This document shows, piece by piece, positions 43,158-52,600 of a stretch of 64,000 nucleotides of DNA; position 1 is the first letter of the stretch, and every line of letters begins with the position of its first letter. The notes under the pieces are model-generated. The model was not told the DNA's origin. It saw only the letters and a program-made list of their open reading frames with translations, and ran no database searches. The position numbers and the translations under genes are program-made. The DNA is from Polaribacter haliotis (GTDB lineage Bacteria; Bacteroidota; Bacteroidia; Flavobacteriales; Flavobacteriaceae): contig NZ_CP061813.1 of assembly GCF_014784055.1 (NCBI RefSeq), positions 2,304,001-2,368,000 on the forward strand, read 5' to 3'.

Positions 43158-44846
43158 TTAACTACTAAAAATTTGTTCTAATATTCTTTGTGTTATAGCA
43201 TAAGTTGGGGTAACTCCAGTCATTCCCAAACCACCAGAAGCCAATGTAGCTCCTGTTTCTAAAGGATTGTCAGATGCATAATATGCATATCTTACTTTTA
43301 TATCTTCCGAAACATTTCCTCTAATTCTCGAAGCAGATTGTATTGCTTTTTGGTAATGTGCTCCCTCCATTTCTAATCCAATTACATTCCATGTAGAGTC
43401 GTGGAAAAACTTCAATAAATCTTTATTTTGTAAAGATGTCCCAAGAACCGAAATCATAGAACCATCAAAAGATTTTACTCCAAAACCTTCTAAATCTTCT
43501 TTAGTAAGTTCATTTTTAAAAGGATAATTATCTGCTGTTCCTTCAAAAATATGTGCAGAAGGAATCATAATATCTCCTTTTCCACCTTCTAAAATACCCG
43601 CTTTTCCCATTATTGAAACCGACTTTACATCTAAATGCGTTTTTGTATTTTTCTCACAAGTGTAAGGCTTCAGTAACTCGTCCATAGTTTCGTAGGCTTG
43701 TTCTCCAAAAGCATAGTCCATTACAATAATTACTGCATTATCTTCTAATTTTTCTTTTTTAGAGAACGCTAAAACATCAAAATTTATTTTAGCAGTATCT
43801 ATTATTTGTACATCTATGTTTGTTCCTGATGTATCTTTTATATAAACTAACCCATTTAAAGAGGCAAATTCTTTTACTTTCTTCTGCAAAGGTTTACTGT
43901 TCGAATTACTTAAAAGTTGATACAGCTCAAAACCCTTTAACTCTTTGCCTTCTTTTGGAAGTGCATTTTTAGCATATAAAGAATTTAAAACACTGTGCAT
44001 ATTTGCACTAATAATATGTATTGGTCTTTCTAACAAATTGTTCAATTTTAAAACCTTTTTAATATTATTTGCCCAAATTTCTCCATAAATATGATGCCCT
44101 ATTTCTTCCACTAAAACAGAACTAAAAGTAACTGTTCTTTTGTTATTTTCGAAAACTTCGTTAATAGCTAATTTGCCTAACCAATATATTAATTGAAAGA
44201 AACGATCTGGATTTTCCTTCGTAGAAAAAGTTTTATAAATACTTAAAACTTCATCGAAAGTTCTTCCTAAAATATTTGCTAAATGAACAATAGTTACTTC
44301 TCTTTCTTCTTCAGATATTTCTTTTTGATGAAGCACAATATCCTCTAAATGTTTCCATTCTCTGGTAAAATCTTCACCATCATTTAAGGTAACTCTTACT
44401 TGAATTTTATGAGATTCTATAAACAAAAAGGTTAAATGGGTTAGAATATCATAGATTTCCGATCTTCCTCTGGTAATCTCGATATTCATTTGATCTTTGT
44501 CTATTCTATAACAATTTCTTCTTCTTTTTGGAGGAACAATTGGTTTAAAATGAGAATTTTTATAGCCTTCGTCTGCAGTTAAATTTATGTATTGGCACTC
44601 TTCAATTCCTTCTGGAAGTCTTTCAATTACATAAGTTAAACCATTTAATTCGATTCTTTCTTCTGCAATAGAACCATAAATTTCTGGTCTTAATAGTAAT
44701 AATGATTTTCGTAAAGTTTCTCCAGAAATTCCCATAGGTTTGTAAAAACCTCTACCAAATAAATGACGCATAGAAATGTATAATTTTTCTATGGCATTTG
44801 TAGATTCTTGGGCTCTTGTTCTATCTATTTTTTTAAATTCTGACAT
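43158..44846 (-). CDS. DUF6909-type protein with nucleoside-phosphorylase-like C-terminal half
   Basis: A 562-residue soluble protein, conserved in Flavobacteriia and, as I remember it, assigned to DUF6909. The N-terminal part (to about 330) is helical, with RAQESTNAIEKLYISMRHLF, PPKRRRNCYRID and a central EEREVTIVHLANILGRTFDEVL. The C-terminal half (about 350-562) has marks of the phosphorylase/MTAN fold: SIMGKAGILEGGKGDIMIPS (like GxxGxL-GDI in nucleoside phosphorylases), SHI-like ISVLGTSLQNK, and VIGLEMEGAHYQKAIQ (like VEMEGAA), followed by YYASDNPLE. It lies between the polysaccharide operon and the S41/rnpA pair. The reaction is unknown. Confidence 0.72.
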   Translation of the reverse strand: MSEFKKIDRTRAQESTNAIEKLYISMRHLFGRGFYKPMGISGETLRKSLLLLRPEIYGSIAEERIELNGLTYVIERLPEGIEECQYINLTADEGYKNSHFKPIVPPKRRRNCYRIDKDQMNIEITRGRSEIYDILTHLTFLFIESHKIQVRVTLNDGEDFTREWKHLEDIVLHQKEISEEEREVTIVHLANILGRTFDEVLSIYKTFSTKENPDRFFQLIYWLGKLAINEVFENNKRTVTFSSVLVEEIGHHIYGEIWANNIKKVLKLNNLLERPIHIISANMHSVLNSLYAKNALPKEGKELKGFELYQLLSNSNSKPLQKKVKEFASLNGLVYIKDTSGTNIDVQIIDTAKINFDVLAFSKKEKLEDNAVIIVMDYAFGEQAYETMDELLKPYTCEKNTKTHLDVKSVSIMGKAGILEGGKGDIMIPSAHIFEGTADNYPFKNELTKEDLEGFGVKSFDGSMISVLGTSLQNKDLLKFFHDSTWNVIGLEMEGAHYQKAIQSASRIRGNVSEDIKVRYAYYASDNPLETGATLASGGLGMTGVTPTYAITQRILEQIFSS

Positions 44847-44873
44847 TCGTTATTTTAAAGCGCAAATATAAAA

Positions 44874-46505
44874 TTAATTACTCGATAATATTTTTGAATA
44901 CTTCGTTTGATTATTCAACAAATCTACAGCTTCAGAAATTGTTTCGTCTTTTTTTAGTTTGTGTTCGTAAACTCCTTCACGATAAAAATAACGTTGTAAA
45001 ATTTCTTCTTTTATCATGTCTGTAAGAATGTCTTCATTTTTAGAAATTTCTTTAACTTTTATATCGAAAAGTTTTTCTTTTATATCCTCATATTCTTTAG
45101 AAATACTGTTTTTATCTGAAGCCAAATATGCTTTTTTAAATAATCTTTCTTGCTTGGTTAGAAAGGTAGTATCAACTTTTAAAAAGTTTTCAAACTTATT
45201 AAAATCACTATTTTTAAAATCGAAATCCGTTACATTTCCAATTGTTGGATTCTCGTAAAAATATTTTGTTGCAAAATTGAAAATCGCTTTCGATTTTAAT
45301 AACTCGTCAGTCGCTTCATTTCTATCGGAAGTTTTTATAACAATATCTGGTAAAACTCCACCTCCATCGTAAACTGTTCTTCCGTTTTCAGTTGTGAATT
45401 TATTTACTCCACGATCGGAAAATTTTGGAACTTTTCCATTTTTATCTCTATTTGCATAATCCAATTCTTGAATACATCTTCCACTTGGTGTATAATATTT
45501 AGAAATGGTAACTTTTAATTGTGTTCCGTAAGTTAAAGGTCTGTAACGTTGCACCAACCCTTTACCAAATGAGCGTTTTCCCATAATTACAGCTCTATCA
45601 TAATCTTGCAAAGCACCACTTACAATTTCGGATGCAGATGCAGATCTTTCATTGACTAAAACCACTACAGGAATCTCTAAATCTAAAGGTTCGTTGGTGG
45701 TTTTATAGGTGTTACTCCACTTTTTGATTTTCGCTTTCGTGGTTACAATTGTTTTTCCTTTTGGTAAAAAGAAATTACAGATATTAATCGATTCTAGTAA
45801 AGAACCTCCAGGGTTGGAACGAAGATCGAACACCAGTTTTTTCATTCCTTGTTTTTCTAATTTTCTGAATGCTTTTTTAACTTCGGAAGATGCTTTTTCA
45901 TTAAAACGAGTTAGCGTAATATACCCAGTATCTTCGTTAATCATTTCTGCAAACGGAACTGGATTTACAACCACTTTATCTCTCGTGATTTCTTTCTGAA
46001 GAATTTGTCCTTGTCTTTCAACCTCCACTTTAAATTTACTGTTTGGAACTCCTTTTAAGAAAGTGGAAAGTTGTTCACGATCCATATTTTTTAAAGATTG
46101 TCCATCTACAGAAGTTATAACATCTCCCGCTTTTAAATCTGCTTTATCTGCAGAAAATCCTTTATAAATCTCACTTATTTCAATTCCTTTTTTTGTGTAA
46201 TACACAGCAACTCCAATACCTCCATATTCTCCTGCTCTTCGAATTCTTGCAGTTTCTACATCTTGCTCGTTGTAAAAATTCGTGTAAGGATCTAATTCTT
46301 TTAACGTGTTTTTTATGGCTTTATCCGTAAATTCTGCAGGATTTATTTCATCTACATAATACATATTCAACTCCTTAAATAAAGTATTATAAATTTCTAT
46401 TTGTTTGGCTACTTCAAAAAATTTAGATTTGAAAGAGTACGTTGTAAACAAGACTCCAACCAATAAAATAATAATGGTTCTTTTTTTAAAATTGAATTTT
46501 TTCAT
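44874..46505 (-). CDS. S41 carboxy-terminal processing peptidase (CtpA-like)
   Basis: A 543-residue periplasmic serine protease. One N-terminal signal/anchor helix (TIIILLVGVLFTTYSF), an N-terminal helical domain (to about 85), a PDZ domain (GEYGGIGVAVYYTKKGIEI to GDVITSVDG, about 92-170) and the S41 domain. The catalytic Ser is in NERSASASEIVSGALQD (about 302-312) and the Lys in GKRSFGKGLVQRYRP (about 329). A C-terminal helical extension of 130 residues follows. It lies 2 bp after rnpA, a standard pairing in Bacteroidota. A second S41 protease lies at 61527-63098 and is not a recent duplicate. Confidence 0.93.
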   Translation of the reverse strand: MKKFNFKKRTIIILLVGVLFTTYSFKSKFFEVAKQIEIYNTLFKELNMYYVDEINPAEFTDKAIKNTLKELDPYTNFYNEQDVETARIRRAGEYGGIGVAVYYTKKGIEISEIYKGFSADKADLKAGDVITSVDGQSLKNMDREQLSTFLKGVPNSKFKVEVERQGQILQKEITRDKVVVNPVPFAEMINEDTGYITLTRFNEKASSEVKKAFRKLEKQGMKKLVFDLRSNPGGSLLESINICNFFLPKGKTIVTTKAKIKKWSNTYKTTNEPLDLEIPVVVLVNERSASASEIVSGALQDYDRAVIMGKRSFGKGLVQRYRPLTYGTQLKVTISKYYTPSGRCIQELDYANRDKNGKVPKFSDRGVNKFTTENGRTVYDGGGVLPDIVIKTSDRNEATDELLKSKAIFNFATKYFYENPTIGNVTDFDFKNSDFNKFENFLKVDTTFLTKQERLFKKAYLASDKNSISKEYEDIKEKLFDIKVKEISKNEDILTDMIKEEILQRYFYREGVYEHKLKKDETISEAVDLLNNQTKYSKILSSN

Positions 46506-46507
46506 CT

Positions 46508-46897
46508 TTATTCTTTTAAGTCTTTACTTTTAGTTTGTTCCACAAAAAGATGCAGTAATTTTTCCATTTTAGGAAATAAATCTTCATACTTCCATTCTTC
46601 TCTCCCAAGATACGAAATCATAAAAACATAGGGTTTATCTACATTATCATACACGATTTCCTTTTGAAGTCTATAGCTTTCACGCATTAAACGTTTTATT
46701 CTATTTCTATCAACAGCTCTTTTAAAGTTTCTTTTTGCTACAGAAACACCCATTTGTACTGGAAAATCGGAAGTATGTTCTGTTTGAACATACATCATTC
46801 TTAAAGGAAATGCTTTTACAGAATTACCTTGTTCGTAGAGTTTTTCTATTAGCTTTCTACTCTTTAAACGTTCATTTTTTCCTAAAGTGTACTTCAT
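46508..46897 (-). CDS. rnpA: Ribonuclease P protein component
   Basis: A 129-residue basic protein that assists RNase P RNA in trimming tRNA 5' ends. It begins YTLGKNERLKSRKLIEKLY, with the RNase P signature in VAKRNFKRAVDRNRIKRLMRE (RNR box about 70-77) and a C-terminal helix. rpmH is not adjacent, as usual in this phylum, and the partner here is the S41 protease 2 bp downstream. The 173-bp region upstream (to 47070) separates it from the divergent acyl-CoA dehydrogenase gene. Confidence 0.94.
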   Translation of the reverse strand: MKYTLGKNERLKSRKLIEKLYEQGNSVKAFPLRMMYVQTEHTSDFPVQMGVSVAKRNFKRAVDRNRIKRLMRESYRLQKEIVYDNVDKPYVFMISYLGREEWKYEDLFPKMEKLLHLFVEQTKSKDLKE

Positions 46898-47008
46898 TAT
46901 TACAAACTTAATAGAAAAGGAACACTTTTTAACAATTTCTAAAGGCTATCTTTAAAAAAGATGCGTATTTTTATATGATATTCGTCAATAAATTTTAGTT
47001 ATTAGTTG

Positions 47009-47038
47009 TTGAATATTAAACAATATTTGATAGATTTG
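47009..47038 (+). promoter_or_regulatory. Promoter of the acyl-CoA dehydrogenase gene
   Basis: TTG at 47009-47011, 19 bp, TAGATTTG at 47031-47038: both elements of the Bacteroidota consensus. The ATG at 47071 is about 32 nt downstream of the box. Confidence 0.75.
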
Positions 47039-47070
47039 TTTAAATTTATTATTTTACAGAACCCATTTTT

Positions 47071-48249
47071 ATGAAACCAGATTTATTTCAAGCTCCAGAT
47101 TATTACAATATTGATGATTTATTAACGGAAGAACATTTACTAATTCGTGAAGCCGCTCGTGATTGGGTAAAACGCGATGTTTCTCCAATTATTGAAGAAT
47201 ATGCTCAAAAAGCTGAATTCCCAACTCAAATTATTGGTGGTTTGGCAGAAATTGGTGCTTTTGGACCTTATATTCCAGAAGAATATGGTGGTGCTGGTTT
47301 AGATCAAATTTCTTACGGTTTAATTATGCAAGAAATAGAACGTGGAGATTCTGGTGTTCGTTCTACTGCTTCTGTACAATCTTCCTTGGTAATGTATCCT
47401 ATTTACACGTATGGAAATGAAGCGCAACGTAAAAAATACTTACCAAAATTAGCTTCTGGAGAATGGATGGGTTGTTTCGGATTAACAGAACCAAACCATG
47501 GATCGAATCCTTCTGGAATGGAAACCAAGTTTAAAGATATGGGCGACCATTATTTACTAAATGGTGCAAAAATGTGGATTTCGAACGCTCCTTTCGCACA
47601 AGTTGCAGTTGTTTGGGCAAAGAATGAAGAAGGTAGAATTCACGGTTTAATAGTAGAACGTAGTATGGAAGGTTTCTCTACTCCAGAAACACATAATAAA
47701 TGGTCTTTGCGTGCTTCTGCAACTGGAGAATTAATTTTCGATAATGTAAAAGTACCAAAAGAGAATTTGTTACCTAACAAATCTGGACTTGGAGCTCCTT
47801 TAGGCTGTTTAGATTCAGCCAGATATGGAATTGCTTGGGGCGCAATTGGTGCTGCAATGGATTGTTACGATACTGCTTTGCGCTACTGTAAAGAACGTGA
47901 ACAGTTTGGAAAACCAATTGGACAATTTCAATTACAACAGAAAAAATTAGCAGAAATGATTACCGAAATTACCAAAGCGCAATTATTGGCTTGGCGATTA
48001 GGAAATTTAAAAAATGAAGGGAAAGCAACTTCCGCTCAAATTTCAATGGCAAAAAGAAACAATGTAGACATGGCAATACACATTGCTAGAGAAGCAAGAC
48101 AAATGTTGGGTGGAATGGGAATTACTGGAGAATATTCCATAATGCGTCATATGATGAATTTAGAAAGTGTTATAACTTACGAAGGAACACACGATATTCA
48201 TTTATTAATTACTGGCTTAGATGTTACTGGCTTGAGCGCTTTTAAATAA
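47071..48249 (+). CDS. gcdH: Acyl-CoA dehydrogenase, glutaryl-CoA dehydrogenase-like
   Basis: A 392-residue flavoprotein of the GcdH branch. It has GVRSTASVQSSLVMYPIYTYGNE, MGCFGLTEPNHGSNPSGMET (FAD/substrate region, about 131-151), KMWISNAPFAQVAVVWAK, and YGIAWGAIGAAMDCYDTALRYC with REQFGKPIGQFQ. The catalytic base Glu lies in VITYEGTHDIH (about 369), and RQMLGGMGITGEYSI precedes it. This matches human and bacterial GCDH, which oxidises and decarboxylates glutaryl-CoA in lysine/tryptophan breakdown. The HxGSNP substitution in the substrate loop is as in GCDH. It has its own strong promoter and is monocistronic. Confidence 0.9.
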   Translation: MKPDLFQAPDYYNIDDLLTEEHLLIREAARDWVKRDVSPIIEEYAQKAEFPTQIIGGLAEIGAFGPYIPEEYGGAGLDQISYGLIMQEIERGDSGVRSTASVQSSLVMYPIYTYGNEAQRKKYLPKLASGEWMGCFGLTEPNHGSNPSGMETKFKDMGDHYLLNGAKMWISNAPFAQVAVVWAKNEEGRIHGLIVERSMEGFSTPETHNKWSLRASATGELIFDNVKVPKENLLPNKSGLGAPLGCLDSARYGIAWGAIGAAMDCYDTALRYCKEREQFGKPIGQFQLQQKKLAEMITEITKAQLLAWRLGNLKNEGKATSAQISMAKRNNVDMAIHIAREARQMLGGMGITGEYSIMRHMMNLESVITYEGTHDIHLLITGLDVTGLSAFK

Positions 48250-48299
48250 TTATGATGATATTTTGTAAGTAAATTACTCGATGTTAGACTATAATCTAT

Positions 48300-49055
48300 A
48301 TGAAAAGAGAATTTTATATTATTTTTTGCAGTTTTTTTTTAACAATTATTTCTTGTGGAAGTATAAACGAACAAGTTTTAGAAATCGAAGATGAAGTTGA
48401 TAAAGAAATAATTATAAATGATGATAATGTTATACCAAACACAACTAACAGTTATAAAATACTTTCTTTAGGAGACAGTTATACAATTGGACAAAGTGTT
48501 TGTGAAACATGCAGGTTTCCAGTACAATTAGTAGATACACTTATAATATCTGCTAAAGTAAAAAGTACTTTTTCTCTAAAAATTATTGCAAAAACGGGTT
48601 GGACCACCTCAGATTTAAAAAATGCTATAAAATCGGAATACATAGCAAACAATTACGATTTGGTAACTTTATTAATTGGTGTAAATAATCAATATCAAAA
48701 CAAACCTTTCTCACTTTACGAAAAAGAGTTTCCAGAACTGGTAAATACAGCACTAAAAGCTGTAGATAATAATACAATTAAACTAGTTGTTATTTCCATA
48801 CCAGATTATGCCTATACACCTTTTGGAAGAGGAGATAAAACTATTTCCAATGCAATTGATAAATATAATGCTTTTGCAAAAGCATACTGTGTTACCAATG
48901 GAATTACCTTTGTAAATATTACAGATATTACTAGGCAAGGGTTAATAAATACTGCCTTAGTTGCTAAAGATAATTTGCATCCTTCCGAACTTGCTTACAC
49001 TAAATTTGTAGAGAAAATTACTCCTTTCGCAATCAAAAAATTAAGATTAGATTAA
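48300..49055 (+). CDS. SGNH/GDSL hydrolase lipoprotein
   Basis: A 251-residue lipoprotein: signal and lipobox FIIFCSFFLTIISC-type, read here as YIIFCSFFLTIISC (Cys about 19), a short acidic spacer (EIEDEVDKEIIINDDN), then the SGNH hydrolase fold. Block I is LSLGDSYTIGQSV (Ser about 60), block III is LIGVNNQYQ (Gly/Asn about 124-126), and block V is DNLHPSELAY with catalytic Asp and His (about 229-232). Members cut ester bonds of lipids or acetylated sugars; the substrate is unknown. A two-cysteine segment (CETCRF) follows block I. A hairpin that could terminate it lies just after the stop (49086-49112), within the decayed cysteine-protein repeat. Confidence 0.85.
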   Translation: MKREFYIIFCSFFLTIISCGSINEQVLEIEDEVDKEIIINDDNVIPNTTNSYKILSLGDSYTIGQSVCETCRFPVQLVDTLIISAKVKSTFSLKIIAKTGWTTSDLKNAIKSEYIANNYDLVTLLIGVNNQYQNKPFSLYEKEFPELVNTALKAVDNNTIKLVVISIPDYAYTPFGRGDKTISNAIDKYNAFAKAYCVTNGITFVNITDITRQGLINTALVAKDNLHPSELAYTKFVEKITPFAIKKLRLD

Positions 49056-49118
49056 TTACGAAGCCACTTGCAACAATATATTTGGGCATCTTTTACAATT
49101 GATGCCTTCTTTTTACTT
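49056..49118 (-). pseudogene. Decayed 3' end of the cysteine-rich small protein gene (copy A)
   Basis: On the minus strand this reads ...KEGINCKRCPNILLQVAS-stop, the same last 18 codons as the intact gene at 60159-60335, with one mismatch in the last 51 bases. Upstream of that the frame has a stop in place of Tyr, one codon missing and both adjacent Cys codons changed. It directly follows the DUF2892 gene. On the plus strand the same DNA forms GGCATC-N10-GATGCC plus a T-rich tail, so it can now serve as terminator of the SGNH gene. Confidence 0.75.
49085..49116 (+). terminator. Terminator-like hairpin after the SGNH gene
   Basis: GGCATC pairs with GATGCC across a 10-nt loop, followed by a T-rich run (TTCTTTTTAC). 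It lies in the decayed repeat, 30 bp after the SGNH stop. Confidence 0.55.
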
Positions 49119-49128
49119 ATTTAAATAT

Positions 49129-49314
49129 TTACTTTTCTACACCCAATTTTATCAAAATAGTTTCTAACAAACACCATTTTGTAAATGCAGACTGAATTAA
49201 ATTTACACCAATAAATACGGTAAACCACATCCAATTTTGACTTACATAATATGTTAAAACAACGCTTAACAAAACCATTACACCAACGATTACTCTAAAA
49301 TATTTATTTAACAT
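49129..49314 (-). CDS. DUF2892 small membrane protein
   Basis: A 61-residue protein with two membrane helices (about 5-22 and 28-45) and a WCLLETILIKLGV end. This is the DUF2892/YgaP-like membrane domain, usually seen after rhodanese domains or near thioredoxin, sulfide and persulfide genes. The FTxxCP motif of the family appears as AFTKWCLLE, so one Cys is kept (about 48). It is the last gene of the RND operon (19 bp after the PII-like gene). The link to sulfur chemistry is from family context. Confidence 0.8.
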   Translation of the reverse strand: MLNKYFRVIVGVMVLLSVVLTYYVSQNWMWFTVFIGVNLIQSAFTKWCLLETILIKLGVEK

Positions 49315-49333
49315 TTTCTATTATTTTTTAAAT

Positions 49334-49636
49334 TTATAAAGATTTTTCTATAGGAACAACAACAGTTTTTAATGGATTGTTTGTTTCTAAATTATTATTA
49401 AATTCTTGCATTAAATTAAATAAATCATCAATATGTTTATCATCTGTAAAAGAAAAAAACATCGTTGATTCATTAGCACTTTTTCCAGCCGAAAACCAGT
49501 TAGAGGAAATTTCTGAAGGAATATTTTTAAATCCCTTTATTTCGGTAGCACTTAAGTTTTCAATATTTGCTTTCTTAAATATTTTTAAAACATCTTTTTG
49601 AAACGCTTCTACAGATGTTACAATTACTAATTTCAT
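49334..49636 (-). CDS. PII-like/DUF3240-type small protein
   Basis: A 100-residue cytoplasmic protein with a ferredoxin-like beta-alpha-beta-beta-alpha-beta rhythm: KLVIVTSVEAFQKDVLKIFKK, then ATEIKGFKN, MFFSFTDDKHIDDLFNLMQEF and LKTVVVPIEKSL. This resembles PII-like proteins that sit beside metal and RND transporters (the DUF3240/CopK-like neighbourhood proteins). No T-loop tyrosine is seen, so it is not a classical GlnB. It lies 38 bp after the RND permease and 19 bp before DUF2892 in the same operon and may sense a ligand or metal for that transporter. Confidence 0.6.
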   Translation of the reverse strand: MKLVIVTSVEAFQKDVLKIFKKANIENLSATEIKGFKNIPSEISSNWFSAGKSANESTMFFSFTDDKHIDDLFNLMQEFNNNLETNNPLKTVVVPIEKSL

Positions 49637-49650
49637 ATCTTTTATTTTAA

Positions 49651-49676
49651 TGTCCGTTCGAACGCAGTCGAGAACT
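49651..49676. repeat. GTTCGAACGCAGTCGAGAAC-type intergenic repeat
   Basis: The 26-bp gap sequence TGTCCGTTCGAACGCAGTCG-AGAACT matches a degenerate repeat (TTCTCGACTGCGCTCGAAC type) that is common between genes in this family. It overlaps the last bases of the RND gene. Single copy in the window. Confidence 0.45.
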
Positions 49677-52600
49677 ATTTATAATTCTTCTTTTCAATCA
49701 TATAATAAACAAGCGGGACCACCAACAATGTTAATACAGTTGATACAATTGTTCCTCCCATTAATGAGATTGCCAATCCTTGAAAAATAGGATCAAATAG
49801 AATTACAAAAGCTCCAATAACTACAGTTCCTGCAGTTAATAAAATTGGCGTTGTTCTTACTGCTCCTGCTTCTATTGCTGCTTGTTTTAAAGGAACTCCT
49901 TCTTCTAATCTTAAGTTGATAAAGTCAATTAATAATACCGAGTTTCTTACCATAATTCCTGCCAAGGCAATCATTCCAATAAATGAAGTTGCTGTAAAAA
50001 ACGCACCCATAATCCAATGTCCTAAAATAATTCCTATTAATGATAAAGGCACTGCAACCATCATTACTATTGGTGCTTTAAAATTTTGAAACCAACCAAC
50101 AATTAAAATATAAATTAAAATTAATGCTCCTAAAAAGGCAATTCCTAAATCTCTAAAAACTTCCAACGTAATTTGCCATTCTCCATCCCATTTTACAGTA
50201 TAATTGTCTTCAAAATCTGGCTGACCTAAATACATTTCATCCAATTTATAACCTTCTGGAAGTTTTATTTCATTTAACTTTTTGTCCATTCCTAAAATTG
50301 CATATGCAGGACTTTCCAATTCCCCAGCCATATCTGCCATAACATACACCACTCTTTTCTGGTTTTTTCTGTAAATACTTTTTGCTGAAATTATTTCATT
50401 AATAGTAACCAAATCTGCAATAGGCACCATATTTCCTTGCTTCGATTTTACTTTTAATTGAGAAATATCAGAAATGGTAGATTTTTCCTTTTCGTCTAAA
50501 CTTAACACTAATCCAACTTGGTTTACTGCATCTTCATCATATAATGTGGTAATTGCATTGTTAGACAAAGCCATATTCATGGTGTAGGCAATTTGCTGTG
50601 GTGCAACTCCATACAACATTGCTTTTTCTTTATTTATTTCGAATTGATATTCAGTTTGGTCGTTTTCAACCATCCAATCTACATCTACAACATCATCAGT
50701 ATCTATAAGAATATTTTGAATTTGATTTGCAATATCAATTTGAGTTTTATAATCTGGTCCATAAACTTCTGCAACAATGGTAGATAAAACTGGTGGTCCT
50801 GGGGGAACTTCCACCAGCTTTACATTTGCATTATATTTTTTGGCTATTTTCTGAATATCTGAACGCATTAATTTTGCAATTCCGTGACTTTGAATACTTC
50901 TTTCGCCTTTATCAACCAAATTCACTTGAATATCTGCCATATTAGATCCTCCACGTAAATCGTAATGACGCACCAATCCATTAAAAGTAATCGGTGCAGA
51001 AGTTCCTACATAATTTTGATAATTCACCACTTCTGGTCTAGTAGCCAAATATTGCGCAATTTCTTGCGTAACCACTGCTGTTCTTTCTAACGTGGTTCCT
51101 TCTGGCATATCAATTACCACCTGAAACTCATTTTTATTATCAAAAGGCAACATTTTTACAGCAACAGAATTGGTAAAAAACAACACCATTGTTCCCATTA
51201 GTACTAAAAATGTTCCTCCTAAAAACAACCAACGTTTTGCTTTACTTTCTAATAAAGGTCTTTCAAACTTATTGTAAACTCTATAAATAAATGTTTCTTC
51301 TAAAGGCTTTTCAACTTTTTCTGGTTGTCCTTTTTTGTCTTTTTCTCTTAAGAAAATCAACCCTAAATAAGGTGTAATTGTTAAGGCTACAAATAATGAT
51401 AAAATCATTGCAATTGAAGCTCCAATTGGCATTGGCGCCATATAAGGCCCCATTAAACCAGATACAAAAGCCATTGGTAAAACAGAAGCAATTACTGTAA
51501 ATGTTGCTAAAATGGTTGGGTTTCCAACTTCATTTATAGCATACAAAGCCGCTTGTTTAAAAGGCAGTCGTTTCATTTTAAAATGTCGGTGCATATTTTC
51601 TGCAATAATTATGGAATCATCCACCACAATTCCTGTTACAAAAACCAATGCAAAAAGTGTAATTCTATTCAAAGTATAATCCATTAAATAGTAACTTAAC
51701 AACGTTAATGCGAACGTAATTGGGACAGATAAGAACACCACTAATCCACCTCGCCAACCCATTGCCAACATAACTACTAAAGTTACAGCAACTATAGAAC
51801 CCATAAGGTGTAACAACAATTCAGATACTTTATGAGAAGCTGTTTCTCCATAATTTCTGGTAATTTCTACATGTACATCATCAGGAATTAAAGTGGTTCT
51901 TAAATGATGAACTTTATCAATTACAACTTCGGCAATTTTCATTGCATCTGCTCCTTTTCTTTTGGCCACAGAAATGGTAACTGCAGGATATTCAGATTTA
52001 TATGTTGAAGATTTATCACTTGCCTTTCCAAAACCTAAAGACACATAATTTTGTGGCACTTCTGGCCCATCAATAATCGTTGCAATTTGCTTTAAATATA
52101 TTGGCTGATTTTGTTGTACACCAACCACCAAATTCTCCACATCTATTGCAGAAGCTAAAAACTTACCTGTTTTCACTAAAAATTCAGTGTCATTTTTATC
52201 GAAACTTCCTGAGCTTAATTGAGTGTTATTGGCTTTTATCATTTCAGAAACCGACAAGAAATCTAAACCACTTGCAGCTAATTTGTCTTTATCTAAAACA
52301 ACACGTAATTGTCTGTTTCTTCCACCAATTTTATGTGTAATAGAAACATCATTTACTTTCTTAATTTCTGTTTCTAATTCTTGCGCCATTTGGCTTAATT
52401 GGTAATCGTTATAGTTTTCACTCCATAACGTTAAACCCAACATTGGCACATCGTCAATAGCACGCGTTTTTACCAAAGGAAACGTAACTCCTTTTGGCAT
52501 TTGGTCCATATGTTTGTTAATTTCGTTGTACAATTTTACAAACGAACGCTCTATATCTTCGCCCACATAAAACTGAACAATTACCATTGCTTTCTCATTC

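Noticed and set aside
48262..48280. TGTAA-GTAAA-TTACT as a fourth site of the Crp/Fnr regulator
   Set aside because: Spacer of 5 instead of 6, one arm mismatch, and no -7 box 33 bp away.
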